Positions 25,888-62,917 of a stretch of DNA of 64,000 nt are shown piece after piece. The notes under the pieces were generated by a model. That model was not told the origin of the DNA and did no database searches. It worked only from the letters and a program-made list of their open reading frames with translations. The position numbers and the translations under genes are program-made. This DNA comes from Eleginops maclovinus (lineage: Eukaryota > Chordata > Actinopteri > Perciformes > Eleginopidae), in NCBI RefSeq assembly GCF_036324505.1, contig NC_086363.1, forward strand, positions 13,654,653 through 13,718,652, read 5' to 3'. Numbering within the stretch: position 1 is the stretch's first letter; each line of letters starts with the position of its first letter.

Positions 25888-26140
25888 TGTGACAAAACAA
25901 CAACGGAGAACAAAAATCCAACAACACCGGAGAACCAAAATCCAACAAATGAAGACCAAGGCAGCCTCAACTGCTGGCTGGTCAGGGCTTTTATAACCCA
26001 GCCAGGACAGACCTGTCACCAATCACCTGCTGTAGAGACAGAGAGATTGAGAAAAGCAGAGAGAGATTGAGAAAAGCAGGGAGAGAGAACAGGCTTACCA
26101 TTAACACAGGGCGGGGCCTAAACCCGCCAGGGTCGTAACA
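25888..26140 (-). mobile_element. Probable solo LTR nested in the hAT element
   Basis: A 253-bp segment that on the minus strand starts TGTTACGACCC and ends TTTTGTCACA, so it has the TG...CA ends and short inverted TGT(T/G)AC termini of an LTR. A TATA box (GGTTATAAAAGCCC) lies within it. Only GTG is duplicated at the flanks, shorter than usual. A 21-22-bp tandem duplication (AGAGAGATTGAGAAAAGCAG-type) lies at 26038-26079. No internal retroelement genes are present. Confidence 0.5.
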
Positions 26141-26170
26141 GTGAAAACATGGGAGAATTAGGCCTACCTG

Positions 26171-28063
26171 TCAGTGTGATATCTGGGCGTGGTGAAGTCC
26201 ACACAGCCTGTCTATTCGTGGCGAAATGGTAGACAGAGACAGTCTCATGTCATTCTCTGGATCAAGCCTAGCCCTGTACTTATTCTTTAAGTACGCCAGT
26301 GTAGAAAAACCACTCTCACACAGGTATGTGGTTGGAAAGGGCAAAAGACACCTCATTGCTTTTGCAGCAAGCTGTGGAAATTCTGTCTGGCAACTTATCC
26401 AGAATTTAACAAGGGGCTGTGTGTCGTACATATGCCTCCTGACAGAGTCTGTGGACATCTCAATCAGCTTATCCTCTTCCACAGCCGTCAGACTTGACCC
26501 TACTGATGCATCGTCACTGAATGGGAGCAGGATCCACTTGCTGTCACGGCGCCACTCTTCCGAATCAGTGAAGTACTTTGCGAATTGACGCACAAGCTTC
26601 CTCAAATGCTCACATATAGTGTCGTTGATGTCAGTGCTGTCAGGGTATTCCTCAACTGAAGGAAACATCGCCAAGTTATTGCTCTCCACTCGTTCGATCC
26701 ACTTTGACATTTTTTTCACAAATGCGTCGAGCTTCTCGTAGAGCTGCATGACGTTTGCATCTCTCCCTTGCATGGAGCTGTTCAACTTGTTCAGCTCTGC
26801 AAAAACATCTGTGAGGTACGCCAGCTTAGTTAACCAGTAACTATCGTTGAAATTGGAAGCCAGATCAGAATGCTTCTCGCACAAGAACTCGTAGATAGCT
26901 CCGCGTAGTTCAAACACACGGGCGAGCACAGCGCCGCGAGACAGCCAACGCACCTCTGAATGATAAAGGAGAGAGCTGTGTTCACTTCCCAAGTCATGGC
27001 ATAGGGATGAAAACAGGCGTGTATTCAATGCGTTTCGTTTTATGAAGTTGACCGTCTTGACAACGACATCAAACACACCACTGAGCTCAACACTGAGATC
27101 TTTGGAGGCGAGAGCCTCTCTATGAATCAGGCAGTGTGTCCAAATTACCCCCGGAGCCACCCTCCTTACATGCGCAAACAGTCCAGTCTTGCTGCCACTC
27201 ATGGCTCGGGCCCCATCGCTGCATAATGCAACGCACCTCTGCCACGAGATATTGTGCTCCGTGAAAAAATCGTCCAGTGCTTTAAATATTTCTACACCGG
27301 TAGTTCGCCCGGGCAGTGGTTTGCAAAAAAGAAATTCCTCGCACATAGTGCCACTGTCCTCGTATCGCACAAATGTTAACAGTTGCGCATCATTAGTAAC
27401 ATCTGTCGTCTCGTCGATTTGAAGGGAAAACAGAACTGTCTGAAGTTTTGCCATCAGCTGGTCTTTGACATCATTTGCCATTTCCCCAATTCGTCTTCCG
27501 ATTGTGTTGTCTGACAACGGAATAGTTTTTAATTTGTTGGCACATTCTTCGCTTACCATAGCTCTGCACATATCTATGGCTGCTGGCAATATAAGCTGCT
27601 CTGCAATGGTATGGGGCTTCTTACTTTTTGCAACCCTGAGAGCGACCAGATACGATGCTTTCAGTGCGTTTTCATTTATTTTTGCACTCTTCCTCATGGT
27701 AGCCTGCTGTCCTTTGAAATCACGCAACATCTGTTGCATGTACTCAACGGGTTTGGCCTTCAAGTGGACGTGATGCGTCTCCATATGCCGCGTAAGTTTC
27801 GACGGCTTCATAGCTTCATTACAGAGAATTGTTGAACATACGAAACACAGTGGTACCTCCTCTCCTGCTCTGTCTGTCGTCACTGTGAATCCATATTTAA
27901 CATATTCCTCATTGTATTTTCTTTTGAGTCTTTTTTGCGAAGTTGACGCTTCGGAAGCCTGTCCTTGCCCTATCGTGGCGGCCTGTCCCTCTGTCGTGGC
28001 AGCCTGACCCTCTGTCATGGCAGCCTGTCCCTCTGGCACTTTCCTCACTACAAAACGATCCAT
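26171..28063 (-). CDS. hAT transposase, intact frame (BED zinc finger type)
   Basis: A transposase of about 630 residues if the Met at 28063 (MDRFVVRKVP) is used. The frame stays open a further 63 codons upstream to 28252, but that part looks like leader sequence. Near the N-terminus is a short tandem repeat (EGQAAMT-type heptapeptides, about 27957-28035). Then comes a BED-like zinc finger (CFVCSTILCNEA...HMETHH). The RNase H-like core has an Asp in LQIDETTDV, an Asp in CSDGARAMSG and HCLIHREALASK. The C-terminal hAT block LCESGFSTLAYLKNKYRARL supplies the catalytic Glu. It resembles the ZBED5/FAM200-related group. Nothing broken is seen; intact terminal repeats and target duplication argue for a mobile element rather than a domesticated gene. 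Confidence 0.92.
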   Translation of the reverse strand: MDRFVVRKVPEGQAAMTEGQAATTEGQAATIGQGQASEASTSQKRLKRKYNEEYVKYGFTVTTDRAGEEVPLCFVCSTILCNEAMKPSKLTRHMETHHVHLKAKPVEYMQQMLRDFKGQQATMRKSAKINENALKASYLVALRVAKSKKPHTIAEQLILPAAIDMCRAMVSEECANKLKTIPLSDNTIGRRIGEMANDVKDQLMAKLQTVLFSLQIDETTDVTNDAQLLTFVRYEDSGTMCEEFLFCKPLPGRTTGVEIFKALDDFFTEHNISWQRCVALCSDGARAMSGSKTGLFAHVRRVAPGVIWTHCLIHREALASKDLSVELSGVFDVVVKTVNFIKRNALNTRLFSSLCHDLGSEHSSLLYHSEVRWLSRGAVLARVFELRGAIYEFLCEKHSDLASNFNDSYWLTKLAYLTDVFAELNKLNSSMQGRDANVMQLYEKLDAFVKKMSKWIERVESNNLAMFPSVEEYPDSTDINDTICEHLRKLVRQFAKYFTDSEEWRRDSKWILLPFSDDASVGSSLTAVEEDKLIEMSTDSVRRHMYDTQPLVKFWISCQTEFPQLAAKAMRCLLPFPTTYLCESGFSTLAYLKNKYRARLDPENDMRLSLSTISPRIDRLCGLHHAQISH

Positions 28064-28490
28064 TGGTGCTAGATATATAGCTAGACTAGTACATATGTAA
28101 CAAATGTTTGCTGTACTACAACCTATCTTAAAATACTCTCGTCGGCTATGCTTATAAATGTGTGTCAACTTTGCTCGCAAGACTGTACGTAATGAATAAT
28201 AAGTGAGGTTAGCGACGCAACTCATTACCATTAGCGAATCACAGGCTACCATAGACTGGATAGGCGCAAGGCTACATTCTGTCAGCTTGAATTTCCTTTA
28301 TATTATTTTAAACATATTTTTCACGATATGTAACGGTATTCTGGAAATGTGTTGAAATATCAAAGCGAATTTATATTAAAAAAAACAATGGTGAACTGAT
28401 CAACATAGGCTCTTGTCACGGACCACATGCAATGCCGCCGCGGACCACCAGGGGTCCGCGGACCACCGGTTGAAAACCCCTGCTCTAGGG

Positions 28491-29035
28491 TATAGCTTTT
28501 GAAAACAAAAATTGACTTGGGAATTGGCCATAATCAAAGAGAACATCTCTCCATTGTGATCCCTTTATAGTCTTTTGATGCAGCGAAGATAATAAGCCTA
28601 TTTGTAGTCGGCTGTAACATTGTCGGACAACAAAAACGTCAGCAATACATCTTTGTGAAGTCACACAACTTGCATTGTAGGTATAGGTGACACGTGGTGT
28701 TTGCTACTCCTTCATACAGTGATTTCTTTTTAAATACATTCTTACTGGAATACAGAAAACCTACAGTAGTGCACTGCTACATTTTCCACATTGTTATAAT
28801 GGCCTACACATACAAAGTGCTCAGGACAGGACTGGTGTGTAGAGTACAGTGTATTTCACAACGTTTTTTCATTTGTGCTGAAATGACATTAAATCTTATA
28901 CATATTCTTCTCACCTCTTCCACGCCGTTTCTGGAGCAGTTAATCGGGTACCGATTTTCAAAGAAATAAACAAGGAAAAAAGTATAAAAGGGAATGGTTA
29001 TCCACCTCCCGTGAGTGAAAGTGTTTGTGCATGTG

Positions 29036-29069
<34 letters not shown>

Positions 29070-29409
29070 ACCCATAGCTGCAGCTTGTGTTGCCCGTTGG
29101 ATTCAGAGAGCATTGAAGGTGATAAAACACTTAGATCTACGAACAGTGGAGGAGGGCATACGTCTGATTCTGTGTTGCTTTGCCTCCGAGGTAACATTTC
29201 CTCTCCATATAAGTGGTCAAACCCCCTGTCAAACAGCGATGAGCTCAGTGTTGTAGAGTTGGTGGGTGGGGTAAGGGTGCAGAAACTGAGTGCTGGGGAG
29301 GGCTACTGTGTTGTGTGACGGAGAAGTGGAAAAACATTGATGTTACCAGGGTGAATGTCTCTGGGTTGTAGAGGGCCATCAGCGGTGGAGTGTTTCTGCA
29401 CCTGCATGT

Positions 29410-29446
<37 letters not shown>

Positions 29447-29472
29447 TGTACATGTGCCTCTGTCTCATTCGT
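28491..29472 (-). other. Sequence downstream of plcb4 stop
   Basis: This must contain the plcb4 3' UTR, but I find no clear AATAAA on the minus strand before the hAT element. GT arrays at about 29039-29067 and 29411-29443 read CA on the plcb4 strand. No other gene is seen. Confidence 0.45.
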
Positions 29473-55996
<26,524 letters not shown>

Positions 55997-56010
55997 GGTT
56001 GATCACAATC
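55997..56010 (-). other. plcb4: plcb4 5' UTR part of the start-codon exon
   Basis: Directly upstream of the ATG at 55996, the minus strand reads ctcttgtctcag|GATTGTG, a good acceptor. The start codon therefore lies in an internal exon with only 14 bases of leader. At least one noncoding 5' exon and the promoter must be further upstream (higher coordinates). Confidence 0.7.
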
Positions 56011-56194
56011 CTGAGACAAGAGAGGAGGAAGACAGATACAGAAGATTTAGCAAAAAACTATCAGATTAAGAGCCCATAGGCGCTTTCAAGGACAGAACAG
56101 ATGCAACCTAAACCCACACAACATCCTTCTTTTTATTTCCTCTAGGCACAAATAGATGCTGAAGTCACTACAGTACACCCAAAGATATTTTTTG

Positions 56195-56300
56195 CTGTGG
56201 GGGAGAGAAACTCCCTCTGGAGGGAATTTTGGGAATTTAACCTTTGCAGACCATTAAAATGCACAAAAAACCTACACAACACAACTGATCTCTACATCCA
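56195..56300. repeat. Second copy of dispersed MITE-like repeat
   Basis: GGGAGAGAAACTCCCTCTGG at 56201-56220, with CCTTTGCAGA nearby, repeats the motif at 6855-6874. The ends are not defined. Confidence 0.5.
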
Positions 56301-58065
56301 CAGCAATGTAATAAGCTAATCTTTGAGGTAAAAACGCCAAACTTTACTTGGAATAGTGTTATTAACTGAAATGCAGTTTTACTTGGACAAAACACTATAG
56401 TAAGCCTCACAAAAAAGAGCTTACCAGTTCAATCATGAACAGAAAAAGAGCAGTGTTTTTACATAATTATACATAATGTAATACATAATTACAAAAGGTC
56501 ATGATCAATTAAGTGATAGATTAGTTTAGCTAAAGACCAGTGAACACATACATAATGAGACATGTGCAGAAACAAATCCATCAGTGCAATCATAAAGTCA
56601 GATTTAGCTTGGCTCACTTGTTGATGCAGTAACTGGCAGCAAAAAGTTGTAAGAGCACATCTAATCTCATCACATCCCTTATATAGCCTCACAGTATTTC
56701 AGTGCAAACAGGGCAGACATTGCTGAGTTGCAATCGAAAATTTAAGAAATACAAACCCTAAACAATGTGAACAAGCAGAGCTGTGCATTTTTCTTTTTGA
56801 AAATAAATTCAAATGTTTATCTTGGCTTTGCTCATGACAAGCAAACACAATGTGACACTTAGTAACACATCTCTCATATTTACTGAAGGAGCATCGATTT
56901 AAGTTGACTTATAGCAAGTCGGGCATGATTCATGTGACACACCTGCACGTGTCGCATCACGAGAGACATCCAGCTCAGGGAGGGGAGGGGCTCTTGACAG
57001 GAAGCTGTAATAGTGTAGATGACACCACCCAAATATAGGCTCTCCTTACGTCAGCCTCAAATGTGTCAGGAAGAACTGAGAGGGAGAGAACGTGACACAC
57101 TATGTATAGTCTAAAAGCTCTGACGGTCTTTAGTCATTATGGGAATACTCTGAGGTGTGATTTGATTTTGATAAGGAGGTGTTTCGGGGCTAAAAATTCC
57201 TTTGTTATAATAACTAATACAGTCAGTACATGTCTCATATCACTTTACTGTCAGCATGGCTATAATTTAGTCTCTAGAAATACCTCTAAAGGTCTACCGA
57301 AGGGGTAATATATTTGAATGTATTATACCAAAAGTGTTATTTTAATGCCCATACAGGTCCCTGCAGGAAAATCCCATCGTAGGCATAAAGAGAATAACTG
57401 GATGTTGAGGGGTCCAGAGGAGGGCTGATTCAGAAAGAGAGGGAAAGAGTGACAAACAGGGAGTAAGTGCTGGAGAGAGATAGAGACACAGATGATAGAG
57501 GCAAGAGAGAATGAAAGCAGTGAACTGAAAGTAAGATTTAAGCTGCTGAGAGGTAATAAGAGGTGAAAGACAGAAAGGTGGAGAAGAGTGGGTGAGGAGA
57601 GGGTGAGATGCATCAGAGCTTCGGTGGCCAGAGAGGGATGGATGAGTGAAACAGCTGTGTGTGACAGTCTAGGTGGATAGGCTGGGGGACAAGGGGGGTG
57701 AGTACAGTGCGGGATGTCTGCTTTTGATGTGGGGAACACAGATCAGAGACAGCATCAACAGAAAGCTACCAGCTGGGTGGGATACGGCCCCCCCTCGGCA
57801 TGACAAATGCAGATGATGTCATTATGAGTGCTGCAGGATTATACAGCAGCTAATAAGAGCTAAGCCCCATGTGAACGTTTAATAAAAGACCCAATTCCTC
57901 TTGATGCAGCGGGTGGACGCACTCAAATATGAAAAAAAACACAACGTTTTGTATTTCGTCTTCTCATTTTGGGTCCTGATCTAAAAGCAGCGTCTGCTTA
58001 ACGTCACAGTGCTGCAGGAGCTGGGTCAATACACCTAGTGATGTACAAATGAGGAGCCAACTTTG

Positions 58066-58551
58066 TCAAAGCCAGCCCTTCGCCATCTGTGGTGTCCTAC
58101 CAGGGGACCTCAACACAGACACGCACATCCTGTCAGGGGAATGAGAACACAGATGCAAACTTCCTGTGGAGATTAAGAACTGCGGCCAGGCAGTGCGCCA
58201 ACAACACAACCCACAGAGAGAAGGCTGGTGTAAATAGGCTGCACCGTGCCCGATAATAACAATAATAAACCAAAACAGGAGGGAAATGTTACATATTTCT
58301 AATTCGGGTTCAAGATAGGACAAATCATACATCTGATTTGGTTTGATGTATATCCTACTACTCTCAACAGGGGTAACATCTTCCTCAGTGGGATGGAAAT
58401 CTGTCCAATAGTAGCGCGGCATGGTAAGGTTCTGTAAGGCCACGCCGGTACCCGCTTCAGGCCTCTGAACTCCTGGACATGTGCACGTGAGGAGCCGAGG
58501 GAAGCTCAAGGATGCGAGCGAGGTCCGAGCCCCCTGTCCAACCCCTGACAA
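58066..58551 (-). other. Unrecognised 161-codon ORF
   Basis: The central part (MPRYYWTDFHPTEEDVTPVE and IYIKPNQMYDLSYLEPELEI) has a composition like a real protein. The C-terminal third looks random. I recognise no family. It could be a small lineage-specific gene, a decayed exon or chance. No clear flanking splice partner was found. Confidence 0.2.
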
Positions 58552-60899
58552 TGAGATAATTACGATAGATAGGAGCCCCCGCGAGGCACTCCGTTCCCAG
58601 CATTCTCGTCTAAAATGGCAGCTAGGGTAACACCCAGCGGTCCCTCACCTCATAAACTAAAATTAGGCTACAGCTACATCAGTCAAGGGTTGACTGGGGA
58701 CACACTCAGGCGAACACAACACACACACGGAGGCACATCTGATGCGGGTGGCACAATATCCAAAGCTCTAGTTTAATACATAATCCACAACAGGTATTAA
58801 GTAAAGGGCTGACACATTTCACAGCTCTGTCTGACCAAGTGAGACAACAGGAGACTGAGGGATAAACAGGCTTTGTTAGTCGCGCCGGCTTTCATACCTC
58901 ACTAAATCTCACAGCAAAAATCATCACCTGATGCTTTTTAGGGTCATCGTGCATTAATTCAATATGTGATCTTATCTAACCATCTGAGTCAACGTTTTTC
59001 ATTTATTTTGTTCAGATTTTTGATAATATTCAGTTATGGAAAAAGGGTCTCCAGCTGCTTATAAAAGTACTGCTCCCCTGCAAACACACAAGAGACTCAA
59101 AGGAGATTTATTTTCAAATACGCCAGCTGGGATTCTGAGAAACACGAGCTGAGATTTATGGGCTTCTAGACACAGTGCCAGCATTACAATAAAACTTTAG
59201 ATAATGCCATATAGTAATAAATCAGGACCATATGCTGATTTTCTCTTACCATGAATGTGGCCTGGACTAGGATAATATCCAGAACATATGTATGTGCAAT
59301 ATAACAATTTAATGTACTCCACTGGCACCACTGAACCCTGATTCTATAAGAGCTGGGACAGGATTGGCCAATACAAAATCTGAACCTGAAAAGTACTGCA
59401 TTAATGGCTAAGTACTTAAAAAGTCGTAAAGTATTTGAATTCCAGCTAAGCATAATTTCCCAGCAGTCTTCACTTTTTGCCCTGTTTTCTGTTAGAGCAC
59501 AAGATAAATGTTGCATATATGATGGTTTTCATCATGCAACTTGACAATGATTGCCCAGGTGCTACTTGTTTGACCATGTATGGCCTGACACAAACTAAAG
59601 CAGGAGTTATTTGCATTGCAGATACACAGCAAATTGTGTAGCTATCTTTCCAGACCAAAACTGTAAAGCTTGGCTATTCGACAACATTCAGTTAGACATA
59701 ACAACTTAACAGGAGAAAATCAAAACCAATAAAAGGCAGGCCAAGCACAAAATCTACTTTTGATAGTCTATTTCTTTGCTACTTTTGGTGGGATTTTCTC
59801 TAGCAGAGAAAAGAGAAATTACATTAAAAACACATTTTCTGTTCTTTCATTTTTGGATAAACAAATGCATCACTCTGTTTTGCCACTCATGATTCCAGAT
59901 ATTCCAATGTTTGTAGATCCTTTTTCAAACATAGCTTCTTTCTCAGTCCACAGTCATAAAGTATGAAATATAATATTAAGTAGTCAGCTTACCATTGTGT
60001 ACCTGATCATTGTTTTCCAATCTGTGCTTCCATTACTTCCTTATATTTGTTATGTTCTTGTCTTTGAGGCACAACAGTTTCTGGTTTACCAAACTCTGGC
60101 CCACCTGTCGTTTCCGTGATGTTAACGAGCAGGTGAAGTCAGGTGAAAGTATCATCTCTAATTGCTATCAGATTGTCCTCTGATTGTAATCTACTCCAGT
60201 AATGAGGGGATTAGATGAAGGGAGATTCATTTAAATGCCCTTTGGATGAATACAAAGACATTTTACGTTTCTCTGGGTTATTAAACCTCCTTTTAGGCTT
60301 TAAACAGATGGACCTGTGCAACTCAAAAGAATGGGAGTAAGATCTTCAGCTTAGCTGTCAATCTATATCGATATTTAAAGACACATGCAGTTCTGAACAA
60401 ATAACCAATGATCTAGAAGTTAAAAGCTATCGTTCGTACCTGTAGTTAGTATTTAAAGCAGCACAGTTGTATGCAAAAGGTTAAAAGCTGCTGCTCTGTC
60501 AGCAGCGTACTAGCTAAGCTGTTTGGGTTAGAACAGGTCCAGCTACACCGTAACTTTCAGGGTTTAAAAATGAAGCTTGACCTGATAGCTCTGTCTAAAC
60601 AGGTTCAGCCTACCTGCAGGGAACTTCAGGAGCATCTAAAGCATGGCTGCCCAATTTGGGGCCCGCGAGCCAAAATTATATTTGGCCCACGCCGTGCCCA
60701 CTGTCTTATTTTTCCCGCCGTTATTGGTGCCTTTCCAAATAATACATTGTGAGATACATTTATGGTAGGGTGGCGCTGTTGAGCTCCTGCCAGCTCCAAT
60801 CCGATGACGCCCAAGACCAGTGAGTCAGAGGATACAATGATGGAGTGTGTTAGGAAGTGGCACATCAAAAAAGTTGGGAACACGATTATCTTTTTACCG

Positions 60900-62477
60900 A
60901 GGTCGATTCCACCGCAGTGTGTCTGGTATGTAGCAAAGGGTTGCTGTTTCAAAGGAGTACAACATTCGTCGTCACTATGAAACTAAGCAATCTGAGTTCG
61001 CAAAATACACAGGAGAGCATTGCAAGGTGAAGGTAGCAAACTTGCTAATGAAGCTAACCACCCAGCAGCGAACTTTACTTCAGCCGTCTACTGCACAAGA
61101 AAATGCTCGGGGCAAGTTATTTCATTAGCAATGCCATTGTCAGAAGTGACGAGCTTTTGCAGCGGGTGATTTTGTCACAGAGTGTCTGACAATTGCTGCT
61201 GAAGTTGTGTGTCCAAATGAGATTTGGGTTTTTTTCTCAGATTAGCCTTTCACGGAACACGGTCACCCGCCGCGTTGAGGACATGGCCGAAGACGTTCGG
61301 AGCCAGATAGCCCAAAGAGCAGGTCGGTTTTCTGCCTTCTCCATCGCGTGCGATGAAAGCACCAACATATCTGACTCAGCGAAGTTGCTGGTGTTTTTGC
61401 GAGGCGTCAGTGAGGACTTTGAAATGTGCCAAGAACTAGCGAGCCTTGAAACACTGAAAGGGACAACATAAGGTATCGATATGTTTATGGCAGTGCAGCA
61501 AGTTATGGACAACAACAGTTTGAAGTGGGAAACCTATCTGGCATCACGACTGATGGAGCCCCGGCCATGGTCGGTAAGAGAGCAGGCTTAACTGCACTTG
61601 TGTCGGACAAAGTCTGTGAGTTTGGTGGTTCGATTTTTAAATACCATTGTATTTTGCATCAGGAGCAACCATGCGCTAAACACATCGGCTTGAAGAAAAA
61701 CGATGTATTAGGCTTGTTATCACAACCATGTTATTATATTTGTGTGATGCATGCATACTTTGTGTTGGTGGACAATAGATGTTGTTTTACTACTAACAGT
61801 AGCAGTATTTGTTTTTCATAGCCTACTGCAGCCATAAACAAAACAAAACAAGTAGTTTTTTTCTCATTTGATTGATGTTTGGTATTTCATTTCATATCAT
61901 GAACAACCTTGCATCTTACAGTGCTACTTTTTTCTTTGTGTCTGTACATTCAGGAAATTTGGCACATTTTCCCAGCCTCAGAGAAGTTGCGTTGATGGAG
62001 GAAGACACACCAAAATACCTCGACATTCTCAGCAATCTTGTGGTGGAGTTCGAGCATCGCTTTGAAGATTTTCGTGCAAATACAACAGCATTTGAGCTGT
62101 TTGCGCAACCCTTTTCTGTAAATGTGGATGCAGTCAGTGAGGAGCTTCAAATGGAACTTTTGGAACTTTTGGAACTTCAGTCTGATTCAGACCTCCATTG
62201 CAGGTTAAGAGAGCTTTCCTTACAGGACTTTTACAGATGTGCTCCCGCACACAGATATGGCAAGATCCGCAAACATGCCCAGGTTATGTTATCCCTCTTT
62301 GGAAGTACCTATGTCTGTGAGCAGGCTTTCAGCCTGATGAATCTTAATAAGTCCAAACTACGAAATGCTTTATCTGACTCTCACCTACATGACATTCTCA
62401 CTTTGTCAGTTAGTCAGCTTGAGTCTGATATTGAGAGACTTTTAAAAACCAAGAACAGCCTTCATGTCTCCCACTGA
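60900..62477 (+). pseudogene. Broken hAT transposase (GTF2IRD2-like type)
   Basis: Pieces in order: a BED zinc finger remnant (about 60910-61025), a core segment at 61193-61471 (LSRNTVTRRVEDMAEDV, IACDESTNISDSAKLLVF), a segment at 61525-61710 (GITTDGAPAMVGKRAGL, KYHCILHQEQPCAKHI), and a C-terminal segment at about 61950-62477 (FGSTYVCEQAFSLMNLNKSK). Stops and frame changes separate them, and the part between about 61710 and 61950 is unrelated or deleted. The type resembles transposase-derived domains of GTF2IRD2. Confidence 0.85.
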
Positions 62478-62728
62478 TAGGCCTACTTCAGGCAGAATGT
62501 GTAGGCCTAGGCCTCCAATGTGTCACCTTTGAGTATGTTAGGCCCAAGGCCTAGTAATGTTCCATGTCGGTCTTCAAATATTTCATAGTGCTTCAATTAT
62601 GTTTCTAATTTAAAGAAGCCAGATTGATGTTCAGTAATTTTATGAACATAAATGTGAGGCACAATAAACATTGTCATTCATTTTTCAAAATTACTTTGTG
62701 ATAGTGTTTATTTTGCACACCTATGCTT

Positions 62729-62832
62729 AACTTAATGTACTGCACACATATATTTACTGCACATGTATATTTAACTTAATGTACTGCACACATATATTTA
62801 CTGCACATGTATATTTAACTTAATGTACTGCA
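62729..62832. repeat. 44-bp tandem duplication inside the second hAT element
   Basis: Two full copies and a partial third of a unit starting AACTTAATGTACTGCACACA, located near the right terminal repeat. Confidence 0.9.
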
Positions 62833-62917
62833 AAATTAACATTTTGGTCCATGACCCTCCCCCCACATTCAATTTTGGCCCTCCACTGGGAAGTATTTGG
62901 GCACCCCTGATCTAAAG

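Larger units (their letters stand above)
25600..28482 (-). mobile_element. hAT-superfamily DNA transposon, full length
   Basis: The ends are inverted repeats starting CAGGGGTTTTCAAC(T/C)GGT. They are flanked by a perfect 8-bp direct duplication, CTCTAGGG, at 25592-25599 and 28483-28490, the hallmark of hAT insertion. The element is 2883 bp and contains one long uninterrupted transposase frame on the minus strand. Subterminal GGACCACC motifs recur at both ends (several copies on the right), which could be transposase binding sites. It lies between the ankyrin gene and the 3' end of plcb4. A probable solo LTR is nested in the part after the transposase stop. Confidence 0.96.
56011..60633. other. 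Noncoding region upstream of the plcb4 start exon
   Basis: Probably 5' intron of plcb4. No noncoding first exon or CpG-rich promoter can be fixed. 57400-57700 is purine-rich. A copy of the repeat also found at 6855 lies near 56150-56300. An unrecognised ORF lies at 58066-58551. Confidence 0.45.
60642..62909 (+). mobile_element. Second hAT-superfamily element, decayed
   Basis: Flanked by a perfect 8-bp duplication, ATCTAAAG, at 60634-60641 and 62910-62917. The ends are inverted: CATGGCTGCCCAA on the left against CAGGGGTGCCCAA (reverse complement of the right end), with two mismatches. The 2268-bp interior holds broken transposase pieces on the plus strand. It is shorter than an autonomous element because the middle of the transposase is missing. 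Confidence 0.9.

Noticed and set aside
26226..27835. Plus-strand frames over the hAT element
   Set aside because: Antisense to the intact transposase and without recognisable domains.
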